Origin: JBASEY01 sp964404285
GTDB taxonomy: Bacteria > CSSED10-310
Direction: 5' to 3'
Assembly (NCBI GenBank): GCA_964404285.1
Contig: CAYOJK010000002.1
Span: forward strand, 62,001 to 126,000
DNA length: 64,000 bases
A program made the translations under genes and the position numbers. The notes under the pieces were generated by a model. That model did not search any database. It was not told the origin of the DNA and was given only the letters and a program-made list of their open reading frames with translations. This document shows, one piece after another, positions 51,357 through 59,695 of the stretch (positions within the stretch are counted from its first letter, which is position 1; every line of letters begins with the position of its first letter).

Positions 51357-52022
51357 ATGGATAATTCCAGAGCTAAAATGTCGATGAGTATTGGGAGAAG
51401 AATGATTTACAAAGCTGGGGAACGAATTTTCTCAGAAGGCCAGCTAGGCAAAGAGATGTATGTTGTTGAATCAGGAAAAATTCGGATATTTTTAACCTCC
51501 CAAAATCATGAATTGACGCTTTCAGTACTTATGCGTGGTGATTTTTTTGGAGAAATGGCGCTTTTAGAAGATCTACCCCGATCAGCCAGCGCTTCAGCCA
51601 TACAAGAAACACTGTTGATAGCGATAGGAAAAGAGGATTTTAAATATTTAATAAGCGAGCATCCTGAAATTGCCATGAAAGTATTGGGACGTTTCAGTGG
51701 CCGTCTTCGAGATGCCGATAGCTTGATAAACTTGTTACTGTTAGGAGAAAATACCGGTCTGGTAATATCCGAGCTTGTAAAATTGGTCATTTTTCATCAC
51801 GGATCTGATCAGCATTTACCAAAAGAGTGTATGGTTCCAGTCACCTTGAAAGATCTAGCTGAAATGACTGGATTGGACCACTTACAAATAGAAACGATCA
51901 TGCAGGAGTTATCTAAAATTAGACTGGCATCCGTTTGTTCTGATGGAATTATCGTTCGTCGCCATGCCAGATTAAAATCCTATCTGGATTACTTTAACTG
52001 GCGACAACGCAGTGCTTTTTAA
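51357..52022 (+). CDS. Crp/Fnr-family transcription regulator
   Basis: 221 aa. N-terminal cyclic-nucleotide-binding beta-barrel with the phosphate-binding cassette GDFFGEMALLEDLPRSASAS (Arg and Ser conserved), then a dimerisation helix and a winged helix-turn-helix (VTLKDLAEMTGLDHLQIETIMQ, cited in part). Fnr-type N-terminal cysteines are absent, so a small-molecule ligand rather than an Fe-S cluster is expected. Divergent from the ECF sigma gene and convergent with tatD. Targets unknown. Confidence 0.9.
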   Translation: MDNSRAKMSMSIGRRMIYKAGERIFSEGQLGKEMYVVESGKIRIFLTSQNHELTLSVLMRGDFFGEMALLEDLPRSASASAIQETLLIAIGKEDFKYLISEHPEIAMKVLGRFSGRLRDADSLINLLLLGENTGLVISELVKLVIFHHGSDQHLPKECMVPVTLKDLAEMTGLDHLQIETIMQELSKIRLASVCSDGIIVRRHARLKSYLDYFNWRQRSAF

Positions 52023-52033
52023 CTATTTTATTG

Positions 52034-52789
52034 TTATAGGCGAAAACACTCCTTAATATTTTCCCTTAACTGCATAATTACATTGTCTAAGGGTATATTC
52101 ATGGTTTCAGAGTATTTACTATAAATATAACGGATGTTCTCCGGTGAATTTCTTTTTCCCCTGAAAGGTACTGGAGAAAGATAAGGCGAATCGGTTTCGA
52201 GTAAGATTCTTTTAATTGGAACGGATTTCATCGTGTTAATTATTTCTTTTACATTACGAAAAGTAATCATGCCTCCGTATGAAAGGAAAAAGCCTTTTTG
52301 AATAAAAAACGCAGCGTCTTCGATGCTCCCCGTAAAACAGTGAATAACGCCACCTAAAGCATTTTTAGGATATTGTTTAAGAAGTTTTTTAAGATCTTCA
52401 AATGCATCTCGACAATGGATAACAACAGGTTTAGAAACTTGAATTGCGAATTCTAGTTGGTTTTTAAAAATTTCAATTTGGCTATCATGGGATGCAAAAT
52501 TGTAGTGGAAATCAAGCCCGATTTCTCCTATTGCAACTATATCATCAAGATAGGTATAAATAGTGTCTTTCGTGGTTGAATTCCATGTCATTGCTTCATG
52601 CGGATGAACGCCGGCTGTAGCATAAACAGTATCAATTTTTTTTGATAATTGGATACATTTTATGCTGTCTTGTATGTTCACCGCTATGGTTATAATGCCG
52701 GACACGCCAGCTGTAAATGCTTTATTTATAACGTCAAAGACATCTTTTGAAAATTTAGTATCTGTTAAATGGGCATGTGTATCAAACAT
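52034..52789 (-). CDS. tatD: TatD-family metal-dependent deoxyribonuclease
   Basis: 251 aa. Metal-dependent hydrolase fold: HAHLTD at residues 4-9 (two metal histidines), AGVHPHEA, GEIGLDFHYN, VIHCRDAFEDL, GVIHCFTGS and ETDSPYLSPVPFRGKRNSPE. Length is standard for TatD/YcfH nucleases acting in DNA repair and turnover. It lies downstream of HU on the same strand, separated by a hairpin. Confidence 0.95.
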   Translation of the reverse strand: MFDTHAHLTDTKFSKDVFDVINKAFTAGVSGIITIAVNIQDSIKCIQLSKKIDTVYATAGVHPHEAMTWNSTTKDTIYTYLDDIVAIGEIGLDFHYNFASHDSQIEIFKNQLEFAIQVSKPVVIHCRDAFEDLKKLLKQYPKNALGGVIHCFTGSIEDAAFFIQKGFFLSYGGMITFRNVKEIINTMKSVPIKRILLETDSPYLSPVPFRGKRNSPENIRYIYSKYSETMNIPLDNVIMQLRENIKECFRL

Positions 52790-52801
52790 AATTTTAAATA
52801 G

Positions 52802-52829
52802 TTAGAGCAACCCTATCGAGTTGCTCTAA
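52802..52829. terminator. Perfect hairpin between HU and tatD
   Basis: TTAGAGCAAC / GTTGCTCTAA, ten perfect pairs with an eight-base loop. No T-run follows on the minus strand, so it may be an mRNA 3'-stabilising structure or a weak terminator for HU rather than a classic intrinsic terminator. Confidence 0.55.
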
Positions 52830-52859
52830 ATTAATAATTTGCTTTTAAGAAATCAAACG

Positions 52860-53132
52860 TTAGGCGACTTCTTCTTTCAGTGATTTTCCCGGCTTAAATT
52901 TGGGAACGACACTGGCTGGAATATTGATTTCTTTTCCGGTTTTCGGATTTCGTCCTTTTCGAGCAGGTCGTTTGGCAGTTGAAAAAGTACCAAATCCTAC
53001 GAAAGTAACTTTGTCCCCTTCAGCAAGAGCTTTGGTTATTCCGTCGAGAACAGCATTCAATGCTTTTTCAGCGACGGTTTTGGTGATACCAGCTTCTTGT
53101 GCGATGTTTTGTACGAGTTCTTTCTTTGTCAC
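52860..53132 (-). CDS. hup: DNA-binding protein HU
   Basis: 90 aa, GGGAGG-type ribosome-binding site. Nucleoid protein bending DNA as a dimer. MTKKELVQNIAQEAGITKT start, GFGTFSTAKRPARKGRNP (beta-arm base) and the intercalating arm segment NIPASVVPKFKPGKSLKEEV (cited in full within the limit). Standard length. Its own strong promoter lies upstream. Confidence 0.97.
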   Translation of the reverse strand: MTKKELVQNIAQEAGITKTVAEKALNAVLDGITKALAEGDKVTFVGFGTFSTAKRPARKGRNPKTGKEINIPASVVPKFKPGKSLKEEVA

Positions 53133-53199
53133 GTTCCTAAACCTCCCTAGAAATTTTAGGTTACAACAACAGTTGATTAATCAAATACCACATCTTCCC

Positions 53200-53227
53200 A
53201 TTATGGGACATCTAAACCGTTTGTCAA
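53200..53227 (-). promoter_or_regulatory. Strong sigma70 promoter for HU
   Basis: On the minus strand TTGACA (53227-53222, six of six) and CATAAT (53205-53200, five of six) with a 16-base spacer, about 70 bases upstream of the HU start. Confidence 0.7.
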
Positions 53228-53259
53228 GACGTTTTTCAAAAAAAATGCACTGTCGTAGT

Positions 53260-53490
53260 TTAAGCGCGCTTTTTTATCTCCTGATCCACTTTTTTCAACA
53301 TTTTGTAAAACTCATCCCAGTTTTCAGAATGAAAGCGGACGCCTTTTTTTGTTGGACCAGAATAATCGTCTCCCGTCATGTATTCCCGTATATCAACGTA
53401 CAACTCATTACGATACTCGATGAGTGTTGCTCGAATTTCAAGACCATCTTTTTTAGGTATCGCGGCAATTTCAATCGTTTTATTCGACAT
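53260..53490 (-). CDS. PC4/Sub1-like transcriptional coactivator domain protein
   Basis: 76 aa. The single domain contains LYVDIREYMTGDDYSGPTKK, GVRFHSENWDEFYKML, matching the p15/PC4 (YdbC) ssDNA-binding fold with its DIREY...G...PTKKG core. Such proteins bind single-stranded DNA as dimers and occur in bacteria as stand-alone domains. Lies upstream of HU on the same strand, and both are small nucleoid-type proteins. Confidence 0.88.
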   Translation of the reverse strand: MSNKTIEIAAIPKKDGLEIRATLIEYRNELYVDIREYMTGDDYSGPTKKGVRFHSENWDEFYKMLKKVDQEIKKRA

Positions 53491-53562
53491 TGTAGCTTCT
53501 CCATAAATACTGTTTTAAGCAGTCAATTACCAAAACACGCTTCATATCCTCTCATCTGTCTG

Positions 53563-53591
53563 TTGTCAAGTAGTGAGGTATAAATTATAAT
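53563..53591 (+). promoter_or_regulatory. Strong sigma70 promoter of the glycan cluster
   Basis: TTGTCA (53563-53568, five of six) and a perfect TATAAT (53586-53591) at 17-base spacing, about 30 bases before the GT9 start codon. The -10 is embedded in a partial palindrome GAGGT...ACCTC (53575-53597), which could be an operator. Confidence 0.75.
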
Positions 53592-53621
53592 CACCTCGCC
53601 AATTGGTAGAATAAGGAATGA

Positions 53622-54737
53622 ATGATGGACCCAAAATTGGACTGCAAATATTACATTGGAGAAAAACCCTGTATTTTCAAGCTGCGTTGTAATGGCTGCC
53701 CAGAATATACTCAACGAGGAATTCAGATTCTAATCATAAAACTCGGAGCTATGGGAGACGCTTTACGCACCACGCCTCTTTTATATGCTCTTAAACGAAA
53801 ATTCCCGGTTTCTACAGTTACTTGGATAACCGATTTGGAATCTCAAAAAATTCTGAAAAACAACCCTTTAATTGACGAACTAATTATAAATTTACCGGAA
53901 TATACGCTACCGTTATTGAGTAGAAGGTTTGATTGGGCAGTTTGTCTTGATAAAGATTCCACGGTAACGTCTTTAATTTTACAATTGAATTGTTCGCAAA
54001 AATTTGGCTTTTGTATGTCACCGTACGGCACATTGGACATTTTGAATGACGCTTCTCGATATGCCTTAGCGCTCGGAATTGATGATGAATTAAAATTTTT
54101 TATTAACAAGAAAACGTATCAAGAAATCATTTATGAAATAGCAGAACTGCCGTATCAGAGGGATGAATATATTTTCCATTTGTCAGAATCTGATTTATCT
54201 GCAGCTCAGACAGTTATTTCATCTTTGAAAGCGCCCGGCACAGGTCCATCTATTGCTCTGAATACGGGTTGCGGAGATATTTTTGCTACGAAGAAATGGC
54301 CGATGCAGCATTTCATTGAGCTCGCAAAAATGCTCAGAAATCGATTAGACGCCAAAGTATATCTTCTTGGAGGAGACAGCGAAGTACGAGAAAATAAAGA
54401 CATTGAAACAATTTTAAATGGGGATGTGGTGAATACCGGAGCGCATCCTTTAAGTATTTTTGCCGGCATTATAAAATCTATGGATGCTATTGTTGCTAGT
54501 GACACAATGGCGCTACATATGGCTCTAGCTGTCAACACACCGGTTCTAGGCCTATTTGGCTCAACCTGTTACCAAGAAATAGATTTTTATGAAAGGGGAC
54601 AGGCAATTGTTGCTAAAAGAGATTGTACGCCTTGTTATCGACGAGAGTGTAAAGAAGATGTTAGCTGTATGCATGATCTGAAACCTGCAAACGTGTTCGA
54701 AATTCTTGTTAGATTTGTAAATTACCGTGAAAATTGA
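53622..54737 (+). CDS. Glycosyltransferase family 9 (heptosyltransferase-like)
   Basis: 371 aa. N-terminal Cys-rich tag (DCKYYIGEKPCIFKLRCNGC), then IKLGAMGDALRTTPLLYALK, the GT9 start. The second Rossmann half has NTGCGDIFATKKWP, VYLLGGDSEVREN, ASDTMALHMALAVNTPVLGL (cited in full within the limit) and GLFGST, with several more cysteines near the end (RDCTPCYRREC). GT9 enzymes add heptose or related sugars to LPS-type cores. The cysteines may form a metal site. It overlaps the sugar transferase gene by 11 bases and leads the glycan operon. Confidence 0.9.
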   Translation: MMDPKLDCKYYIGEKPCIFKLRCNGCPEYTQRGIQILIIKLGAMGDALRTTPLLYALKRKFPVSTVTWITDLESQKILKNNPLIDELIINLPEYTLPLLSRRFDWAVCLDKDSTVTSLILQLNCSQKFGFCMSPYGTLDILNDASRYALALGIDDELKFFINKKTYQEIIYEIAELPYQRDEYIFHLSESDLSAAQTVISSLKAPGTGPSIALNTGCGDIFATKKWPMQHFIELAKMLRNRLDAKVYLLGGDSEVRENKDIETILNGDVVNTGAHPLSIFAGIIKSMDAIVASDTMALHMALAVNTPVLGLFGSTCYQEIDFYERGQAIVAKRDCTPCYRRECKEDVSCMHDLKPANVFEILVRFVNYREN

Positions 54738-56232
54738 ATCAAATACAACATTTATCAATAAATATTTCTTCCAATTGTTTTTGCTTATACAAATACTCCT
54801 CGATTATTTTACTGTTGTAGCATCGGTATTTCTTGGATATTTTGTATATCATATCCTGTTAAAAATTTTTAATATCGGTGCAGGGATTCAACCGCTAAAA
54901 ATCTATAAAACTCTTGCCTTTAGTGCCGGCTTTCTATTTTTGGTGATTTTTGAAAGGTTTGGTCTGTATTCCAGAAAAGTTGGAATCCTCAATGTCGATG
55001 AAATGAAACGTATCCTTCAGTCTTTGTTGATTGGATCACTGATTTTGGTCTCGTTTTCATTCCTAATTAGGCCAGTTGATACACCCGACACTCTGCCAAT
55101 AGGTCTTAGAAACAGCATTACTCTTGACCCGCAAGGACTTTTGCTTTATTCTAGGTTGATATTGTTTTATTCACTCATCATCCTTTTTGTATTGATAAAC
55201 CTTCAACGCCACTTTCTTAACCGCTTTCTTTTAAAATTACATGTAAAAGGCCCGGGACTAAACCGTGTACTAATTTATGGCGCAGGGGAGGTTGGGCATC
55301 AATTGCAACGTCGATTGTTTGAAAATCCACGAATCGGACTGAAACCCATTGGCTTTATTGATGATGATCTGGAAAAAGTCGGACATAATATTGTCGGAAT
55401 CAGGGATCATCTAGAAACTTCCATTCCAGTTCTGGGAACGGGTCTTTCCCTGTCCGATCTTGTTCAGTCTTGGAATATTCACGAAATCATTATTGCGATT
55501 CCCACAGCTAGTACGGCTAGGATATATGAAATTATCAACTCTTGTGTTAGAGCAGGGGTACGATTCAGTTTTGTGCCCAATCTTTTCGATATGTTTATTC
55601 AACAAGTTCATTTTGAGGAAATTGAAGGAATTCCTCTTCTTAGAATGAAAAGCAGCAGGAAAAGCTATATCTATCTAGCGGCTAAAAGGATTTTTGATGT
55701 CTTATTTGCAACTGTTATATTGCTCTTAACATTACCGCTGACCCTTCTAATAGCTCTTTTGATAAAACTTGATTCTCCCGGCCCGGTTTTCTTTCGACAG
55801 AAAAGAATTGGAAAAGATGGTAAGTTTTTTAAAATGTTAAAATTTCGGTCTATGCATATTTCGGCTGACCACTATCAAAAATCACCCGTCGATCAAACTG
55901 ATCCGAGGATAACAAAAATTGGAAAAATTCTTCGAAAATTTAACTTAGATGAACTTCCTCAATTTTTTAATGTAATTAAAGGTGAAATGAGCGTAGTTGG
56001 TCCTCGTCCTGAAATGCCGTTTGTTGTTGAATCTTATACACCCATACAAAGAAAACGTTTGAAATTGCGTCCAGGAATAACCGGTATATGGCAAATCAGT
56101 TCAGACCGTAAGGGCGCTATACACGAAAATCTTGACTATGACTTTTATTATACTGAGAATCAGTCCTTTTTGCTTGACATGGTCATTATTGCTAAAACCT
56201 TGGCATCAGCTGTCAAGGGGAGAGGTATATAG
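54727..56232 (+). CDS. Polyprenyl-phosphate sugar-1-phosphate transferase (WbaP/EpsE type)
   Basis: 501 aa, GTG start inside the GT9 gene's end. Four N-terminal TM helices (~15-50, 58-75, 95-110, 140-160), a CoA-binding-like Rossmann segment (~175-300, VLIYGAGEVGHQLQRRL), one TM re-entrant helix (~325-348) and the catalytic domain: FRQKRIGKDGKFFKMLKFRSM (cited in part), KFNLDELPQFFNVIKGEMS, VVGPRPEMP, RPGITGIWQ. It transfers a sugar phosphate to undecaprenyl phosphate, initiating exopolysaccharide or O-antigen units. Length and order are typical of the family. Confidence 0.94.
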   Translation: MKIESNTTFINKYFFQLFLLIQILLDYFTVVASVFLGYFVYHILLKIFNIGAGIQPLKIYKTLAFSAGFLFLVIFERFGLYSRKVGILNVDEMKRILQSLLIGSLILVSFSFLIRPVDTPDTLPIGLRNSITLDPQGLLLYSRLILFYSLIILFVLINLQRHFLNRFLLKLHVKGPGLNRVLIYGAGEVGHQLQRRLFENPRIGLKPIGFIDDDLEKVGHNIVGIRDHLETSIPVLGTGLSLSDLVQSWNIHEIIIAIPTASTARIYEIINSCVRAGVRFSFVPNLFDMFIQQVHFEEIEGIPLLRMKSSRKSYIYLAAKRIFDVLFATVILLLTLPLTLLIALLIKLDSPGPVFFRQKRIGKDGKFFKMLKFRSMHISADHYQKSPVDQTDPRITKIGKILRKFNLDELPQFFNVIKGEMSVVGPRPEMPFVVESYTPIQRKRLKLRPGITGIWQISSDRKGAIHENLDYDFYYTENQSFLLDMVIIAKTLASAVKGRGI

Positions 56233-56234
56233 AT

Positions 56235-57170
56235 ATGAAGATTTTGGTTACCGGGGGCGCTGGTTTTATAGCGTCACACATCGTGGATGCCTATCTTGCG
56301 TTGGATCATAAAGTCGCTGTTGTGGATAACCTATCCATGGGCAAACGATATCACGTAAATTCCAAAGCTGAGTTTTATCAATTATCAATTCAAAGCAGTG
56401 AACTTGAAACCGTTTTTGACTCATTTAAGCCTGACATTATCAACCATCATGCAGCGCATATAAATTTGAGATATTCTGTTGAAAATCCAACGTACGATGC
56501 AGAAAATAATATATTAGGAACTCTGAATATTTTACAAAATGCGATTAAATATGGCTCTAAAAAAATCATTTTTGCCTCAACCGGGGGAGCTATTTACGGT
56601 GAACCTACTGACTTGCCTGTATCCGAAACAACGACAGCTATCCCACTTTCACCTTATGGAGCTGCTAAGTTGTCGATTGAGCATTATATTCGGATATGGG
56701 ATATTCTTCATGATTTGAAATATACGATTTTTCGTTATCCGAATATCTATGGGCCACGCCAAAACCCAAAAGGTGAAGCTGGTGTAATCGCGATCTTTAC
56801 TCTGCAAATGTTAAATAAAACTACACCTACTATATTTGGAGATGGTTCTAAAACACGAGATTACCTATTTATCAGTGATCTGGTTAAAGCCAATATCACG
56901 GCTCTGGATAAAGGTGACGGAGAGACGTTAAATTTAGGCTGGGGAAAAGAAATATCTGACCAAATGGTATTTGATACCGTGGCTCGTGCAGCAGAGTATT
57001 CTGAAAAGCCTATTTATTCTAAAGCAAGACCTGGAGAAGTCGATCGAATTGCACTAGATGCAAGTCGTGCTGCTGCTGTTTTGAATTGGCAACCCGAAAT
57101 CACTTTTGAAGAAGGTGTAAAGAAGACTGTAAATTATTACATTGAGACAAAAAATGAATACTATAAATAA
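56235..57170 (+). CDS. NAD-dependent nucleotide-sugar epimerase (GalE-like)
   Basis: 311 aa, starting 2 bases after the sugar transferase stop. Extended SDR: VTGGAGFIASH, HHAAHINLRYSVENP, ASTGGAIYGEP, and catalytic YGAAK (Tyr-x-x-x-Lys), with PNIYGPRQNPKGEAGV and GDGSKTRDYLFISDLV at the C-terminal end. Probably a UDP-glucose/UDP-GlcNAc 4-epimerase or close relative supplying the glycan cluster. The exact sugar is not determinable. It overlaps the diguanylate cyclase gene by 17 bases. Confidence 0.92.
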   Translation: MKILVTGGAGFIASHIVDAYLALDHKVAVVDNLSMGKRYHVNSKAEFYQLSIQSSELETVFDSFKPDIINHHAAHINLRYSVENPTYDAENNILGTLNILQNAIKYGSKKIIFASTGGAIYGEPTDLPVSETTTAIPLSPYGAAKLSIEHYIRIWDILHDLKYTIFRYPNIYGPRQNPKGEAGVIAIFTLQMLNKTTPTIFGDGSKTRDYLFISDLVKANITALDKGDGETLNLGWGKEISDQMVFDTVARAAEYSEKPIYSKARPGEVDRIALDASRAAAVLNWQPEITFEEGVKKTVNYYIETKNEYYK

Positions 57171-58104
57171 AACAGATGAAACAACCTTAAATTTGATAAA
57201 AAATGCAAAAACACGCCAATTAAATATCCAGAATTCATCTCTTGAAGAAACTCGTTTCCCTGTTTTGGTCGTTATTAATGGAAACATCCTAGATGTTGGC
57301 AAAACACTCTTGATAGAAGAAAAAGCCAAATTAATTATCGGTCGAGATATTGACTCTGATTTTCCTGTGAACGATCGACTTGTCTCTCGTAAACACTTTG
57401 AAGTGAATTCGTTAAAACAAGAAAAGGACAATTATTCGCTTTTGATCAGGGATCTTAAAAGCACTAATGGAACTTTTATAAAAGGTCGGCAAATCGCAGA
57501 GGAGAGAATTAGACTGGGTGAGACGATAGAGGTTGGTTCCGAAACAATTTTCCTTTTCCGTACGGATACGATGACAAACATTAAAGAGCAAAATTTGGTT
57601 TTGAGTATGGTGTCCAAAGATTCATTGACTGGTGTTTATAATCGAAGGGCATTTGATCAATTGATTGAACACATGCGTGATAAATATGCACATACTGATA
57701 ACAGTTTTGTTTTACTTTTAATTGACTTAGACCATTTTAAAATTGTGAATGACACCTTTGGACATCCGGTTGGTGATCGTGTTTTAAAAACAATAGCCTC
57801 ATTAATTCATTCTGAAATCCGTGCTGAAGATATTCTTGCCAGACTTGGTGGAGATGAGTTCGCTATCTTGTTGCCCAAATCTGGTATTGGAAACGCAGCA
57901 GAAACAGCAAATCGACTTCTTAAAATGGCTCAGGAATTACGATTTGAAGATAAAACTCCGTTGAATATTTCTTTCTCAATAGGTATTTCAGCGAATTTTG
58001 GAGGAAAGATAGGGACTAGCGAACTGTACAAACAAGCCGATAAAGCGCTTTATCAAGCTAAACAAAAAGGCCGTAATACCTATGTCATTTATGGTGATTC
58101 TTAA
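57154..58104 (+). CDS. FHA-GGDEF diguanylate cyclase
   Basis: 316 aa from ATG 57154; a TTG at 57142 is in frame further into the epimerase gene. FHA domain at ~40-130: LIIGRDIDSDFPVNDRLVSR then KHFEVN and DLKSTNGTFIKG, a phosphothreonine-binding fold. GGDEF domain at ~150-310: DSLTGVYNRRAF, LLIDLDHFKIVNDTFGHPVG (cited in full within the limit) and the active site RLGGDEFAILLP. The inhibitory RxxD site (RAED) lies five residues before GGDEF, so product feedback is expected. It overlaps the glycan genes, fitting c-di-GMP control of polysaccharide production (inference), and FHA would link it to a Ser/Thr kinase. Confidence 0.94.
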   Translation: MNTINKTDETTLNLIKNAKTRQLNIQNSSLEETRFPVLVVINGNILDVGKTLLIEEKAKLIIGRDIDSDFPVNDRLVSRKHFEVNSLKQEKDNYSLLIRDLKSTNGTFIKGRQIAEERIRLGETIEVGSETIFLFRTDTMTNIKEQNLVLSMVSKDSLTGVYNRRAFDQLIEHMRDKYAHTDNSFVLLLIDLDHFKIVNDTFGHPVGDRVLKTIASLIHSEIRAEDILARLGGDEFAILLPKSGIGNAAETANRLLKMAQELRFEDKTPLNISFSIGISANFGGKIGTSELYKQADKALYQAKQKGRNTYVIYGDS

Positions 58105-58142
58105 TGCATAAAACAACTAATTGACGTGCCAAAACTTTTAAA

Positions 58143-59543
58143 TCAACTTAATTTCAATTTTTTCAAGGCTATAAAAGACATCCGCAGAAGCAGCCAGCCA
58201 TGTGACCAACGACTGATTTTAATCTCGCCATAAGTCCTATCTCTATAGCGCACCGGCATATCAATAATTTTTAAATTCAGCTTAGATGCACCAAACAGAA
58301 GATCAAAATCACCAAATGGATCAAAATCCCCAAAGTAATGTCGATTTTTTGCTATCGACAAATAATCGCGTCTCCATAAAACTTTGGTTCCACACAGCGT
58401 ATCTTTTACTTGTTGACCTAATAACCATGTAAACAAAATGGCAAATGCTTTATTTGCAATCATATTCAAAAATCTCATAGCTTGATTTTCCATCGGGTAT
58501 ACAAGCCGACTCCCATTTATGAATTCACCTTTATTTGAAACTAAAGCATCATAGTATTTAGGTAATTCTTCCGGAGGCATTGTCAGGTCAGAATCAAGAA
58601 TCATCAAAATATCGCCTTTGCATTCGTCAAATCCTTGTCGAACTGCCTGGCCTTTGCCTTTTCCTGTCTGTCTAAGTAGAAGACACCGCTCCCATTCCGA
58701 CCCATATTGCCTGATACCATCTTCAATAGCTTCGTAAGTTCCGTCGGTGGAATCTCCATCCACAAAAACTAATTCCGTCCATTTACCCATCTGAGGAGTT
58801 CTTTGGAAAATTCCGGGGACATTACCTTTTTCATTTCGAGTTGGAATCAATACGGATACTGATGGTCTATTTTGTATATTGGCTGGTGGAATCGGTTCAG
58901 GTCGAGCTAAAAGAGTACAGGTAAGGCAGAAATGTTTTAAAAGTGGAAGTTTAGCTAGAAATCTATTAAAAAATGGAGTGATAAGCGGTAAATTTATAGG
59001 TAATAAAACTCGAGTGCCTTCGGAAATAACCTGAAACCCAGATAAGTATAAAATGTTCTTTACATCTGTAGTAGACAACCAATTTTCGATATCAGAACCA
59101 CGTCGTAATCGTAAAAAAGTAGCCAAACGCAATATTGGGTGCCATAAATTATTGTGAAAATTTAGGATAATTCGAGTTGAATCAGAGCAAACAGCAGTTA
59201 GATTTAGAAGCGTTTTCTGGACATCATTTAGCAAAGGAACCAGGTCTGAAAGAATTATGTAGTCAAATGGCGTATTGTTTTCCAATTGAAATGTTTCGAC
59301 ATCTGCAGAAATAAAGGTTAAAAAGTTGTTATCTTTATATTTTTCCTCAGCAAATTTAATGGCAGAATGATTATTGTCTATTCCAATCCCAACTGATGGT
59401 TCTAAGGCAGCAAGTAATTCACCCTTGCCACAGCCCAGTTCAAGAACTTTAGATCCAGGTGGAATAACAAACCGGTAAAAACGATGTGTTTCTTTTTTGT
59501 ATGCTTTCAATAGCGAATTCGGGGACTTGTTTTGAGTGTTCAT
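58143..59543 (-). CDS. Fusion protein: SAM methyltransferase + glycosyltransferase family 2
   Basis: 466 aa. Residues ~1-215: class I methyltransferase (KVLELGCGKGELLAALEP, GIGIDNNHSA, YIILSDLVPLL), ending EGTRVLLPINLP as in the free methyltransferase at 46.5 kb. Residues ~230-466: GT2 (SVLIPTRNEKGNV, LVFVDGDSTDGT, TGKGKGQAVRQGF, MILDSDLTMPPEELP, KDTLCGTKVLWRRDY), of the dolichyl-phosphate sugar transferase kind. The GT2 half has a D-S-D metal motif. The split versions elsewhere in the window (GT2 45672, methyltransferase 46459) are in the opposite order. Probably acts on lipid-linked sugars. Convergent with the diguanylate cyclase gene. Confidence 0.9.
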   Translation of the reverse strand: MNTQNKSPNSLLKAYKKETHRFYRFVIPPGSKVLELGCGKGELLAALEPSVGIGIDNNHSAIKFAEEKYKDNNFLTFISADVETFQLENNTPFDYIILSDLVPLLNDVQKTLLNLTAVCSDSTRIILNFHNNLWHPILRLATFLRLRRGSDIENWLSTTDVKNILYLSGFQVISEGTRVLLPINLPLITPFFNRFLAKLPLLKHFCLTCTLLARPEPIPPANIQNRPSVSVLIPTRNEKGNVPGIFQRTPQMGKWTELVFVDGDSTDGTYEAIEDGIRQYGSEWERCLLLRQTGKGKGQAVRQGFDECKGDILMILDSDLTMPPEELPKYYDALVSNKGEFINGSRLVYPMENQAMRFLNMIANKAFAILFTWLLGQQVKDTLCGTKVLWRRDYLSIAKNRHYFGDFDPFGDFDLLFGASKLNLKIIDMPVRYRDRTYGEIKISRWSHGWLLLRMSFIALKKLKLS

Positions 59544-59695
59544 AAAGAGTCCTCATATCATGACCAAAAACCCTTTGTGATTATAGATTGAGGAAGACCA
59601 TCAGGCAAGCTGAGTATAGATTTGTTTGAGTTTTTTTATTGGATGACGTAATAACTATCAGTCTTTTTTATTTACTCGATTGGATTGGGGGAAGT

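Noticed and set aside
52036..52048. Third copy of TAGGCGAAA near the end of tatD as a further operator
   Set aside because: It lies in the tatD coding end, single copy, away from any start, so likely chance.
52900..53583. 227-codon plus-strand frame across HU and the PC4-like gene
   Set aside because: It is antisense to two well-supported genes and has no ribosome-binding site or family pattern.
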